The notes beneath the pieces are model-generated. The model saw only the letters and a list, made by a program, of their open reading frames with translations. It ran no database searches and had not been told where the DNA came from. A DNA stretch of 17,227 nucleotides. Origin: Chloroflexota bacterium. GTDB taxonomy: Bacteria; Chloroflexota; Chloroflexia; Thermomicrobiales; UBA6265. Made by a program: the position numbers and the translations under genes. Numbering within the stretch: the first letter of the stretch is position 1; each line of letters opens with the position of its first letter. Where the stretch lies: positions 1 through 17,227 of the forward strand of contig JAFAEX010000141.1 in NCBI GenBank assembly GCA_023423795.1, read 5' to 3'. Below, one piece after another: positions 7,160 to 14,540 of the stretch.

Positions 7160-9850
7160 TCAGCAAAGACCGTGGCGCACCGCGAAGACCGCCGCCGCGG
7201 TCCGCGATTCGACGCCGATCTTCTGCATGGCGTGCTGAACGTGGTTCCCGGCCGTGCGTTCGCTGATGGACAGCGCGGCGGCGATCTGCCGATCGCTCAT
7301 CCCGTCGGCCAGGAGGCGCAGGACGTCCACTTCGCGCGGGGTCAGCCCGAGCGCTTCGGCGGTCGCCGGTGGTTCTCCCGGCGCGGGCGTGTGCACCGCC
7401 GCGCCCCGGGGCCGCGGGGTTGCCGCGATCGGACCACCCTCGGCGAGGTCGGCGGCCAACGCCATGGCTTCGGCGGCGGCGTCCGCCGGGGCCAGCGCCA
7501 GCCCCGCGTCCCACGCCCGGGCAAACTCCGCCGAAGACATCCGCGACCGAAGCGACGCGGCTTCCACCGCGGGAACGCGGTCGGGAGACGGGGTGGCCCC
7601 AACCGCGTCGAACAGCGCGGAACAACTGGCGAAAAGGCGGACCGCCGCTGTGTCGCGGCCGCGAGCCGTCGCGCACCGGGCGATCGATTCGAGCCCGTGC
7701 GCGGCGCCGACCCGGTTGCCCATTGCCAGGAAGGGGCCGAGCGCTTCGGCGTAGCGGGCCGCGGCGGCGGCAACGTCGCCACCGGCGATGGCGACGTCCC
7801 CGCGGTGCGCCGCGAGGTAAGCGATCTGGCGGCGGTCGCCGTGCTCCCGGGCCAGTTCGGCGGACTCCGCGAGCAGCTCGGCCGACCGGTCGAGGTCGCC
7901 GCGGAGCCGGGCCACGACGCCGAGTTCGGTCAGGACCGCGCCGCGCTGGCCGCGGTCGCCCAACGCCGCTGCCAGCGCCAGGCACTCTTCGAACCGGGAT
8001 GTTGCGAGGTCGAAGTCCCCGTCGTCGCAGGCAGCTTTCCCGAGTTCCAGGACGATGTCGAAGACGCCCGATTCGTCGTCGATCGCGCGCAGGTGCGCAA
8101 GCGCTTCCTGGTAGGCGTCTGCTCCCGCCGCGTGGTTGCCCTGGACCCGGGCGACCATCCCCAGGTGCGTGAGGGCGTGGCCGATGCCCCAGCGGTCGTT
8201 GACGGCCCGGAAGACGGCGAGGCTTTCCCGACCCCGCGCTTCTGCCGTTGCGTAGTCGTCCCGGAAGCGCGCGACCGTGGCCAGGCAGAGCAGCATCTTG
8301 GCGATGCCCCGCTGGTCGCCGAGGCGGCGCCAGCCCGCCAGCGCCGCCTCGGCGTGGCGAACCGCCTGGTCGTAGTCTCCCTGGAAGGCCGCGAGGACCG
8401 CCGCCCCGGTGAGCGCGCCGCAGCCGGCCGCCGAGGCCGCGTCCACCGACGGCAGGGCAAGGATGCCCGCGAGCAGCGACCGCCCTTCGCCCATGTACCC
8501 ACGGCGCTGCCAGAACCGCCACAGCGCCGCGGCCAGCCTCGCCGCGGACTCGCCGTCGCCCGATTCCATGGCCCAGTTCGTCGCGGCGCGGAGGTTGTCC
8601 TTTTCGCGGGCCAACCGGTCGAGCCACGTCGCGTGGCTGCCGCCCCACAACGCGGGTTGCGCCGCTTCCGCGAGGTCCAGGCACCAGGCGGCGTGCGCCC
8701 TCCGGACGGCCGCGGCCTCGCCGGTCGCCGCCAGCCGTTCGAGGGCGAACTCGCGCACGGTCTCCAGCATCTGGTACCGCGGTTCGCCCTCCGGTCCCAG
8801 GTTTGGCCGGAGCAGGCTGTGTTCGACCAGCGCGATGACCCCGTCGAGCGCGTCGCGCGGACGATCCTGCGCCCGCCCGCTCGCTTCGCTCGCCGGGACC
8901 GCGCCGATCGCCTCGGCGGCGTCGAGGGTGAAACCGCCGACGAAGACCCCGAGGCGGCGAAACAGGTCCTGCTCCGCCGCGTCGAGCAGGTCGTAGCTCC
9001 ACCCGATCGTGTCGCGCATGGTTTGCTGCCGGAGCGGCAGGTCGCGGGCGCCGCCTTTGAGCATCGGGAGCCGCTGTTCGAGGCGACGCAGCAGGGCGGC
9101 GGGCGGCAGCGCCTTCGTCCGGGCGGCCGCCAGTTCGATGGCGAGGGGAAGGCCGTCCAACCGGCCGACGATGTCGGCAACGATCGGCTGCGTCTCCGCC
9201 GTGAGCCCGAAGTCGGGCCTGGTTGCCCGCGCGCGTTCGGCGAAGAGCCGGACCGCGGCGGACGGGAGGTCGTCCATTGCTGGGAACCCCGAGTCCAGCG
9301 CCAGCGGCGAAACCGGGAATTCGCGCTCGCCGGAGATCCGGAGCCTGGTCCGACTCGTGACGAGGAGCACTAGCGCCGGGCAAGCGTCGAGGATTTCGAG
9401 CAGTCGTGGCGCCGCGACCACCACCTGCTCGAAATTGTCCAGCACGATGAGCATTCGCCGGTCGGCGACGGCGGTTAGCAGGCGGTTCGCCAGCGCCTCC
9501 GCTCCGACGTCCCGCAGCCCAAGGCAGCGCGCGATGGTACTCACGACGAGACCGGGATCGCCGACCGGAGAAAGATCGACGAAGACGACGTCGTCGGAAA
9601 AGGCGAATGCGGCCGCTTCCGCGGCCGCGATCGCCAGCCGCGTCTTGCCGACGCCTCCCGGACCGGTCAGGGTCAGCAGGCGGATGGCGGGATCACGCAG
9701 CAGCGCGGCGACGGTGGCCACATCCGTTTCGCGGGCGACCAGTGGCGTCAATGGGCGCGGCAGCCGAGCGCTGCCGTGCCCAGTCTCGGGCGCGGCGACC
9801 GATTTCGTCTGGACGGTGGAGCCGACTTCCGGGAACCGTGACGCGGGCAC
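7160..9850 (-). CDS. LuxR-family transcriptional regulator with NB-ARC-type ATPase and TPR-like repeats
   Basis: An 896-aa cytoplasmic signal-integrating regulator. Domain order: a short unstructured N-terminus; a STAND/NB-ARC-like ATPase with Walker A GPGGVGKT (63-70), Walker B MLIVLDN (133-139), the sensor strand LLVTSRTRL (162-170) and the family-typical GLPLAIELAAART (233-245); a long helical region of Ala/Leu-rich TPR-like repeats (roughly 420-780); and a C-terminal LuxR helix-turn-helix (about 835-896) with LTPREVDVLRLLADG and SERTAGNHVQHAMQKIG. It has no receiver domain, so activation probably depends on an unknown ligand or partner sensed by the ATPase/TPR part. The start is a GTG at 9850 with GAGGGG about 9 nt upstream. 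It is followed on the same strand by the exported hydrolase, SDR and esterase genes, and is divergent from the GNAT gene. Its targets are not shown by sequence. Confidence 0.93.
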   Translation of the reverse strand: MPASRFPEVGSTVQTKSVAAPETGHGSARLPRPLTPLVARETDVATVAALLRDPAIRLLTLTGPGGVGKTRLAIAAAEAAAFAFSDDVVFVDLSPVGDPGLVVSTIARCLGLRDVGAEALANRLLTAVADRRMLIVLDNFEQVVVAAPRLLEILDACPALVLLVTSRTRLRISGEREFPVSPLALDSGFPAMDDLPSAAVRLFAERARATRPDFGLTAETQPIVADIVGRLDGLPLAIELAAARTKALPPAALLRRLEQRLPMLKGGARDLPLRQQTMRDTIGWSYDLLDAAEQDLFRRLGVFVGGFTLDAAEAIGAVPASEASGRAQDRPRDALDGVIALVEHSLLRPNLGPEGEPRYQMLETVREFALERLAATGEAAAVRRAHAAWCLDLAEAAQPALWGGSHATWLDRLAREKDNLRAATNWAMESGDGESAARLAAALWRFWQRRGYMGEGRSLLAGILALPSVDAASAAGCGALTGAAVLAAFQGDYDQAVRHAEAALAGWRRLGDQRGIAKMLLCLATVARFRDDYATAEARGRESLAVFRAVNDRWGIGHALTHLGMVARVQGNHAAGADAYQEALAHLRAIDDESGVFDIVLELGKAACDDGDFDLATSRFEECLALAAALGDRGQRGAVLTELGVVARLRGDLDRSAELLAESAELAREHGDRRQIAYLAAHRGDVAIAGGDVAAAAARYAEALGPFLAMGNRVGAAHGLESIARCATARGRDTAAVRLFASCSALFDAVGATPSPDRVPAVEAASLRSRMSSAEFARAWDAGLALAPADAAAEAMALAADLAEGGPIAATPRPRGAAVHTPAPGEPPATAEALGLTPREVDVLRLLADGMSDRQIAAALSISERTAGNHVQHAMQKIGVESRTAAAVFAVRHGLC

Positions 9851-10145
9851 GAAAACTTGCCCCTCACGTTCGCGCGCTGCACGTCGCTAGCGTGGGGGAA
9901 CCGAGGAGACACGTCAACCGGATGCCAGGCGCAATCTGGCGGCGCCACCTCGACCCGGCGACGCGAACGGTGGTATCCGCCGGGCACCACCGGAATCGGG
10001 AGAGCGAGGCGCTCCAGCGCCGGTTCTGACAGGACGTCCGAGCCGGCCGCGTGCCGTCGGGTGCGCGGTACCGATGGGCGGGCGCCCCCTTCGCGGGACG
10101 TGGACGGCACGGCGGTCGCGCATGCGCGGTACGATGCGTTGCCAG

Positions 10146-10166
10146 TCGCGATCGGTTCGCGATCGG
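10146..10166. repeat. Tandem 10-bp repeat upstream of GNAT gene
   Basis: TCGCGATCGG occurs at 10146-10155 and again at 10157-10166, one base apart, giving an 11-bp period close to one helical turn. It ends 39 bp before the GNAT start codon. The core TCGCGA is itself palindromic. Same-face repeats at this spacing fit a regulator binding site (inference). Confidence 0.5.
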
Positions 10167-10170
10167 CATT

Positions 10171-10184
10171 TTTCCGACCGGAAA
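10171..10184. repeat. 14-bp palindrome upstream of GNAT gene
   Basis: TTTCCG (10171-10176) and CGGAAA (10179-10184) are perfect inverted copies around AC, 21 bp before the start codon. Its place right by the likely transcription start suggests an operator. It is one of the few A/T-containing patches in this region. Confidence 0.45.
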
Positions 10185-10205
10185 TGTCGCATCGATGGGA
10201 GCGGG

Positions 10206-10682
10206 ATGGACGGGGAAACGTTGCGCGCCGTCGAAGCCGGTCCGGGCCGGGTGGCGGTGATGGACCTGCTGCTGCTCGCGGACGAATCGCCCGAGCAGGT
10301 GGCCGGCTACATCGACCAGGGAGACCTGTTCGTGCTGGAGGATGCCGCCGGCGCCCCGCTCGGCGTCACCCTCGTTCTCTACGAACCCGACGCCACGGCT
10401 GAGTTGAAGGCGATCGCCATCCGGCCCGACCGGCAAGGGCAGGGCGTCGGCAAGCGGATGCTCCGGCAGGTCCTCGACGGGCTGCGGGAGCGGGGCATCC
10501 GCCGGGTGCTGGTCGCCACCGGCACCTCCAGCCTCGCCCCGCTGGCGCTCTACCAGAAGCTGGGGTTCCGCCTGTTCCGGATCGACCGCGACTTCTTCAC
10601 CCCGGAGCGCGGCTACCCGGAGGAAATCGTCGAAAACGGCATCCGCCTGCGCGACATGGTCTGGCTCGACCTCGAATTTTGA
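10206..10682 (+). CDS. GNAT family N-acetyltransferase (YvbK-like)
   Basis: A 158-aa acetyl-CoA-dependent acyltransferase. Seen: the conserved beta4-alpha3 block 'ELKAIAIRPDRQGQGVGKRML' with the acetyl-CoA pyrophosphate loop RQGQGVG, followed by 'VATGTSSLAPLALYQKLGFRLFRIDRDFF' and a C-terminal 'YPEEIVENGIRLRDMVWL'. This tail is characteristic of the Bacillus YvbK-type subgroup as I remember it. The substrate is unknown. The ATG at 10206 is preceded by GGGAG about 4-5 nt away; a longer frame reaches back to 10074 but lacks similarity. It is a single plus-strand gene, divergent from the regulator and converging on the DppC gene with a 40-bp gap. The repeats just upstream suggest its own local control. 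Confidence 0.92.
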   Translation: MDGETLRAVEAGPGRVAVMDLLLLADESPEQVAGYIDQGDLFVLEDAAGAPLGVTLVLYEPDATAELKAIAIRPDRQGQGVGKRMLRQVLDGLRERGIRRVLVATGTSSLAPLALYQKLGFRLFRIDRDFFTPERGYPEEIVENGIRLRDMVWLDLEF

Positions 10683-10690
10683 CCCAGTAG

Positions 10691-10715
10691 GCTCGCCGAA
10701 CCGTCCCGGCGGAGC
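10691..10715. terminator. Hairpin in the convergent gap
   Basis: GCTCGCCG (10691-10698) pairs with CGGCGGAGC (10707-10715) as 8 base pairs with a single bulged base and an 8-nt loop. It lies in the 40-bp gap between the ends of the GNAT and DppC genes, the right place for a two-way terminator. Neither side has a T-tract, so the call is tentative. Confidence 0.4.
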
Positions 10716-10722
10716 GGCGGGC

Positions 10723-11604
10723 CTACCCCTTGGGCCGCAGCGCCTGCGCCAGACCGTCGCCGATCAGGCCGAGCGCGGAGCCGGTGATCAGCACCGCCAG
10801 CCCGGGCCAGGTCATCAGCCGCCAGTCGAGCAGGAAGAAGTCCCGCGCCTCGGCGACCATCAGGCCCCACTCGGCGTTGGGCGGCTGCTCGCCCAGCCCG
10901 AGGAACGACAGCGACGACGCCAGCAGGATGTTGAGCACCATGTCGGCCGTGGCGTAGACGAGCGCCGTCGTCGCCACGTTCGGCAGCACGTGGCGGAACA
11001 TGATCCGGCCCGCGCCCATGCCGCCCACCCGGGCCGCGTCCACGTACTCCTGCTGGCGCGCCACCAGCGTTTCCGAGCGCACGATCCGGGCGTAGGCGAC
11101 CCACCCGACGAGGGCGATCGCGTACAGGATGTTGATCGAACCCGGTCCGAGGATCGCCACGATGGCGATGACCAGCACCAGGTAGGGCATGGACACGGTC
11201 ACGTCCACCACCCGCATGATGAGCGTGTCGATCCAGCCGCCGGCGTAACCGGCGATCAGGCCCAGCACCCCGCCGACCACCACCGTGATCGCGGTCGCCG
11301 CGCCCGCGATGGAAAGATCGACCCGGCCGCCGTAGGCGATGCGCGTCAGTGTGTCGCGCCCGAAATTGTCGGTGCCCAGCGGGTGTTCCCAGCTCGGCCC
11401 GAGGAAGGTGCCGGCCGCGAAGTCCGGCTGCGTCGGGTCGAAGGGGCTGACCATCGGGTAGATCACCACGAAGGCGACGATCAGCCCGAGCACGATCGAC
11501 CCGGCCAGCAGTGGCCCGTTCATCCGCAGCCGCTTCGGGCGGGTGGCCGCCGGGGCGGGCAGACTGGTCGCGCGGGAGGGGGAAAGGTCGAGGGTGGCGC
11601 TCAT
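10723..11604 (-). CDS. Peptide ABC transporter permease, DppC/OppC type
   Basis: A 293-aa inner-membrane permease of the dipeptide/oligopeptide/nickel ABC family. Seen: a short cytoplasmic N-terminus with Ser/Pro/Ala residues, a first membrane helix (about 31-52), the typical extracytoplasmic loop 'HPLGTDNFGRDTLTRIAYG' shared by DppC proteins, then five more hydrophobic segments. The EAA loop that contacts the ATPase is 'EYVDAARVGGMGAGRIMFRHVLPN'. The C-terminal part has 'SLSFLGLGEQPPNAEWGLMV', another family hallmark. The ATG at 11604 overlaps the stop of the DppB gene by 4 nt (ATGA), indicating translational coupling. It is the last gene of the operon; no ATPase gene follows, as the next gene is a convergent GNAT. 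Confidence 0.95.
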   Translation of the reverse strand: MSATLDLSPSRATSLPAPAATRPKRLRMNGPLLAGSIVLGLIVAFVVIYPMVSPFDPTQPDFAAGTFLGPSWEHPLGTDNFGRDTLTRIAYGGRVDLSIAGAATAITVVVGGVLGLIAGYAGGWIDTLIMRVVDVTVSMPYLVLVIAIVAILGPGSINILYAIALVGWVAYARIVRSETLVARQQEYVDAARVGGMGAGRIMFRHVLPNVATTALVYATADMVLNILLASSLSFLGLGEQPPNAEWGLMVAEARDFFLLDWRLMTWPGLAVLITGSALGLIGDGLAQALRPKG

Positions 11605-12536
11605 TCGTAACTCACGCGCGGGTCGAGCGCGGCGTAGCTCAGGTCGGTGGCGAGGTTGATCACCAGCACGAGCACACCGAACGTCAGCGTCACGCCCTGG
11701 ATGATCGGGTAGTCGCGGTCGAAGATCGACTTCACGATCAACTGGCCGAGGCCGGGAATCGCGAAGATCGTCTCGATGATCGTCGAACCGCCGACGAGGA
11801 AGGCGAAGTTGACCGCCAGGATCGTCACCGTCGCCAGCAGCGAGTTGCGCAGCACGTGCCAGATGAAGACGCGCCGCGGCGTCAGCCCCTTGGCCCGCGC
11901 GGTCCGGATGTAGTCGGCCCCGATCGTTTCCAGGATCGCGTTGCGTAGCGACCGCGTCATGATCGACGCCACCGCCAGCGCCAGCGAGAGCGCCGGCAGG
12001 AACAGCGAATGCAGGTGTTCTCCGAATGTTTCGCCGTACCCCGCGACGGGAAACACCTTGTTCTTCACCGCGAAGACCTGCAGCAGCATCATGCCGATCC
12101 AGTAGGTCGGCATCGCCAGCGAGGCGAGGGTGAAGACGCGCACCACCTGGTCCGGCCACTGGCCGCGGTTGAGCGCCGCCCAGGTCGCCAGCGGCAGGCT
12201 GATCGCCGCCGCCAGCAGCATCGCGTAGATCGCCAGGAATAGTGTCGGCGGCAAGCGGTCGGCGATGATCGTCGCCACCGGCTCACCCCGCCGCATCGAA
12301 TCGCCGAGGTCGCCGCGCAACGCGTTGCCGAGGAAGATTCCGTACTGCACCCACAGCGGCTCGTCCAGCCCGAGGTGGGCGTTCAATTGCGCGATGTTCT
12401 CGTCGTTCGCCCGGTTGCCGAGCATGATCGTGACCGGGTCGCCGGGCACGAGCCGCACCAGGAAAAACGCGAACAGCGAAATCAGGAACAGCACCGGAAT
12501 CATCTGGACGATGCGGCGCAGGATGTAGCCGAGCAT
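11601..12536 (-). CDS. Peptide ABC transporter permease, DppB/OppB type
   Basis: A 311-aa inner-membrane permease, partner of the DppC-type protein. Seen: the N-terminal 'MLGYILRRIVQMIPVLFLISLFAFFL' helix typical of DppB, then 'LVPGDPV...LGLDEPLWVQYGIFL', the 'GDLGDSMRRGEPV' segment, and further membrane helices. The EAA loop is 'ADYIRTARAKGLTPRRVFIWHVLRN', and the C-terminus has 'ETIFAIPGLGQLIVKSIFDRDYP'. Length and motif order match the family fully. The ATG at 12536 has AAGGG about 6 nt upstream. It follows the binding-protein gene after a 54-nt gap containing a strong hairpin and overlaps the DppC gene by 4 nt. With DppC it forms the membrane channel; the ATPases must be encoded elsewhere. 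Confidence 0.95.
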   Translation of the reverse strand: MLGYILRRIVQMIPVLFLISLFAFFLVRLVPGDPVTIMLGNRANDENIAQLNAHLGLDEPLWVQYGIFLGNALRGDLGDSMRRGEPVATIIADRLPPTLFLAIYAMLLAAAISLPLATWAALNRGQWPDQVVRVFTLASLAMPTYWIGMMLLQVFAVKNKVFPVAGYGETFGEHLHSLFLPALSLALAVASIMTRSLRNAILETIGADYIRTARAKGLTPRRVFIWHVLRNSLLATVTILAVNFAFLVGGSTIIETIFAIPGLGQLIVKSIFDRDYPIIQGVTLTFGVLVLVINLATDLSYAALDPRVSYE

Positions 12537-12552
12537 GGTAGACCCTTGGGAT

Positions 12553-12580
12553 CGGGGCGGCGCCGGTCGGCGCCGCCCCG
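12553..12580 (-). other. Intra-operon 12-bp hairpin between binding-protein and permease genes
   Basis: Arms of 12 nt (12553-12564 and 12569-12580) are exactly complementary around the 4-nt loop GGTC. It begins 10 nt after the binding-protein stop and ends 16 nt before the DppB start on the minus strand. No T-tract follows. In many ABC operons a stem-loop here protects the upstream message or partly ends transcription, so that more binding protein than permease is made. The structure is seen; that role is inferred. Confidence 0.6.
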
Positions 12581-12590
12581 TGCGGTTCGG

Positions 12591-14231
12591 CTAGACGTCC
12601 GACCGCCAGGTTTCCCAGAGCCGGTAGTTGCCCGTGGGCAGGATGCGGAAGTTCTGGATCGCCGTGGTCAGCGCGGTGCGCCCGGTCGGGTAATAGAGGT
12701 AGAGCATGTGGGCGTCGTCGGAGACCAGCTTCTGGATCTCGGCGTAGATGCCCAGGCGGACCTCCGGGTCCATCTCGGCCTGCGCGTCGCGGACGAGCTT
12801 GTCCACCTCTTCGTTCTTGTACCCGGTCCAGACCGAATCGGCCCCGCCGTCGCTCTGCACCGCGAAGGTGGTCAACTCGTCCGGGTCGATGATGTCGGTG
12901 GTGTAGTAGGACTTGTTCAGGTCGTAGTCGATCGCGTAGGTTCGGTCGGAATGGGCGCCGGGGTCCAGCTGCTCGATCGTGAACGTGCCGCCGATCTGGG
13001 CGAGGTCGGCCGCCACGAGCTGCGCGATCTGGGCGGCGACCGGGTCGCCAGCGGAGAGTAGGATCGTGCCGCCGAACCCGTCCTTGCCGGCGGACCCGGC
13101 GACCAGCTCCTTGGCCTTCTCCAGGTCGTACGGGTACCCCGGCACCGAATCGTCGTGGCCGTACATGAGGGGCAGGTAGGTGTTCGCCGGCTGCCCCGCC
13201 CCGAACAGGACGTTCTGGATGATGACGTCCTTGTTGACGGCGTAGTTCATCGCCTGCCGCAGCGCCTTGTCGTCGAACGGCGCCCGCGTGGTGTTGATGC
13301 CGAGGTAGTCGAACCGCGCCACCGCGTCCTGGAGGACAACCACGTCCGGGTTCGCCCGCAGCGCCTCGAGCTGGCTGAAGGGTGCGTCGGTCGCGATGTC
13401 GAGTTCGCCGCCCTGGAACTGCAGCATCCGCGCGTTCGCGTCGGTCAGCACCAGGAACCGCAGCTCGTCGAGGTACGGCTGCCCCTCGATCCAGTAGGTC
13501 GGGTTCTTCTTGAGGACGACCTCGACCCCCTTGTTCCAGGAGTCGAACATGAACGGGCCGGAACCGACCGGCGCCTGCCACAGCTCCTCACCCTGCGCCT
13601 CGTAGAGCGCCTTCGGGATGATCGAGGTGCCGAACAGCGCGAGGTCGGCTTCGAACGGCGCCCACGGCGATGAAAGCCCGATTTCCAGCGTCCGCTCCCC
13701 GGTGGCTTCGATCGTCTCGACCGCGCCGAAGAGGAACGACCACTGCGAGCCTTCACTGTTGATCGCCCGGTCGAGCGAGAACGCGGCGTCCTCGGCCGTC
13801 ACCGGCGAACCATCGTGGAACGTGGTTTCGCGCAGGACAAAGGTGTAGGTCTTTCCGTCCTCGGAGATCTCCCAAGACTCGGCCAGCCCCGGCTCCAGGC
13901 TGATGCCGTCCGCGGCGACCCGGACCAACTGATCGTAAACGAGCAACTGGGTCCAGATGCTCATATTGTCGGTGACGGAAATCGGGTCGAAGCTGCGCAC
14001 GTCGTCGTCGGCCAGCGACATCGTCAGCGTGCCGCCGGCCTTCGGCTCGGCGTCCTGGGCCGAAACCGTCGCCGCCGTCCCGGGCAGCGCCAGCGTGGGC
14101 GCAACGCCGAGCGCGAAGGCGGCCAGGCCAGTCGTGCGCAGCAGGCCGCGCCGCGACAGCGACCATGCCCGCCACTGGCGAGCGGAGCGCTCGTCGCCCG
14201 CGTCGCCGCGAACCCCGTTGATCGGTGCCAT
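12591..14231 (-). CDS. Peptide ABC transporter substrate-binding protein (family 5)
   Basis: A 546-aa extracytoplasmic solute-binding protein of family 5 (SBP_bac_5), which binds di- or oligopeptides or similar ligands and feeds the DppB/DppC permease. Seen: a Tat-type signal with SRRGLLR (26-32), a hydrophobic stretch to about residue 50 and small residues up to 'TVSAQDAEPKAGG'. The mature protein opens with the standard 'GGTLTMSLADD' strand, and further on has 'LAESWEISEDGKTYTFVLRETTFHDGSPVTAEDAAFSL'. There is no lipobox Cys, so lipid anchoring is not indicated. The ATG at 14231 has GGAGG-AGGG about 7 nt upstream. The frame is open far upstream, antisense to the next two genes, but that part is not coding. 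It is the first gene of the operon, and ligand type cannot be read from the sequence. Confidence 0.95.
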   Translation of the reverse strand: MAPINGVRGDAGDERSARQWRAWSLSRRGLLRTTGLAAFALGVAPTLALPGTAATVSAQDAEPKAGGTLTMSLADDDVRSFDPISVTDNMSIWTQLLVYDQLVRVAADGISLEPGLAESWEISEDGKTYTFVLRETTFHDGSPVTAEDAAFSLDRAINSEGSQWSFLFGAVETIEATGERTLEIGLSSPWAPFEADLALFGTSIIPKALYEAQGEELWQAPVGSGPFMFDSWNKGVEVVLKKNPTYWIEGQPYLDELRFLVLTDANARMLQFQGGELDIATDAPFSQLEALRANPDVVVLQDAVARFDYLGINTTRAPFDDKALRQAMNYAVNKDVIIQNVLFGAGQPANTYLPLMYGHDDSVPGYPYDLEKAKELVAGSAGKDGFGGTILLSAGDPVAAQIAQLVAADLAQIGGTFTIEQLDPGAHSDRTYAIDYDLNKSYYTTDIIDPDELTTFAVQSDGGADSVWTGYKNEEVDKLVRDAQAEMDPEVRLGIYAEIQKLVSDDAHMLYLYYPTGRTALTTAIQNFRILPTGNYRLWETWRSDV

Positions 14232-14400
14232 GGGTCTTCCCTCCTCCATCGTCCGTCCGGAACACGCGCCCCTGGCGGGCGTCGGTAGCACCGGACACGG
14301 TCCACGACCGCTGCCCGAAGGCACGGCCCCACGCAACGCCGACGGCTTGTTTCCCGCCGGACGGGCGTATCCGTTGCCGCTGTCCCGGTGGCAAGGTTGT

Positions 14401-14429
14401 AGCATAGAGTCGCAATGTACACGCCGCAA
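14401..14429 (-). promoter_or_regulatory. Candidate promoter of the peptide transporter operon
   Basis: On the minus strand TTGCGG (14424-14429) and TATGCT (14401-14406) are separated by exactly 17 nt, resembling a sigma-70-type -35/-10 pair (3/6 and 4/6 matches). It would give a 5' leader of about 160 nt before the binding-protein start. Matches are partial, so this is a tentative call. Confidence 0.35.
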
Positions 14430-14528
14430 CAGGTGTGCGAGACTGCCGTGCTCGTCGTCCAACCGCCGGGTCATCCCGCTGGGTCGCCAACCGCCGGCCC
14501 CGAGGACGTCCCGGTGTTCTCGTGTGCC

Positions 14529-14534
14529 AGGAGG
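14529..14534 (+). promoter_or_regulatory. Ribosome binding site that fixes the CocE GTG start
   Basis: AGGAGG lies 6 nt before the GTG at 14541. It is a perfect Shine-Dalgarno and is the main reason to prefer this start over the ATG at 14415. Confidence 0.8.
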
Positions 14535-14540
14535 CCGTTC

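Larger units (their letters stand above)
9851..10205. promoter_or_regulatory. Divergent control region between regulator and GNAT genes
   Basis: This 355-bp region has no supportable gene and must hold the promoters for both flanking genes. For the regulator (minus strand), TTGACG at 9912-9917 could be a -35, with ACGCTA at 9888-9893 (18-nt gap) as a poor -10. For the GNAT gene, TACGAT at 10130-10135 could be a -10, but I see no -35. Near the GNAT start are a tandem repeat and a palindrome, listed separately. A small nested inverted repeat (GAGCG/CGCTC and GGCGC/GCGCC) lies at 10002-10021. Confidence 0.45.
14232..14540. promoter_or_regulatory. Divergent control region of the peptide locus
   Basis: A 309-bp region between the binding-protein gene (minus) and the CocE-type gene (plus), without a supportable gene. 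An in-frame ATG at 14415 would add 42 residues to the CocE protein, but they lack family similarity. It contains a candidate minus-strand promoter (14401-14429) and an 11-bp direct repeat CCAACCGCCGG at 14459-14469 and 14487-14497 (28-bp period). I see no good plus-strand promoter. Confidence 0.5.

Noticed and set aside
6863..9373. An 836-codon plus-strand open frame opposite the LuxR regulator.
   Set aside because: Arg/Gly/Pro-rich antisense product; the minus-strand gene has Walker motifs and an HTH domain in correct order.
14415..14540. N-terminal extension of the CocE protein from an ATG at 14415.
   Set aside because: No Shine-Dalgarno at that ATG, no similarity to the family, and a perfect AGGAGG precedes the GTG at 14541.
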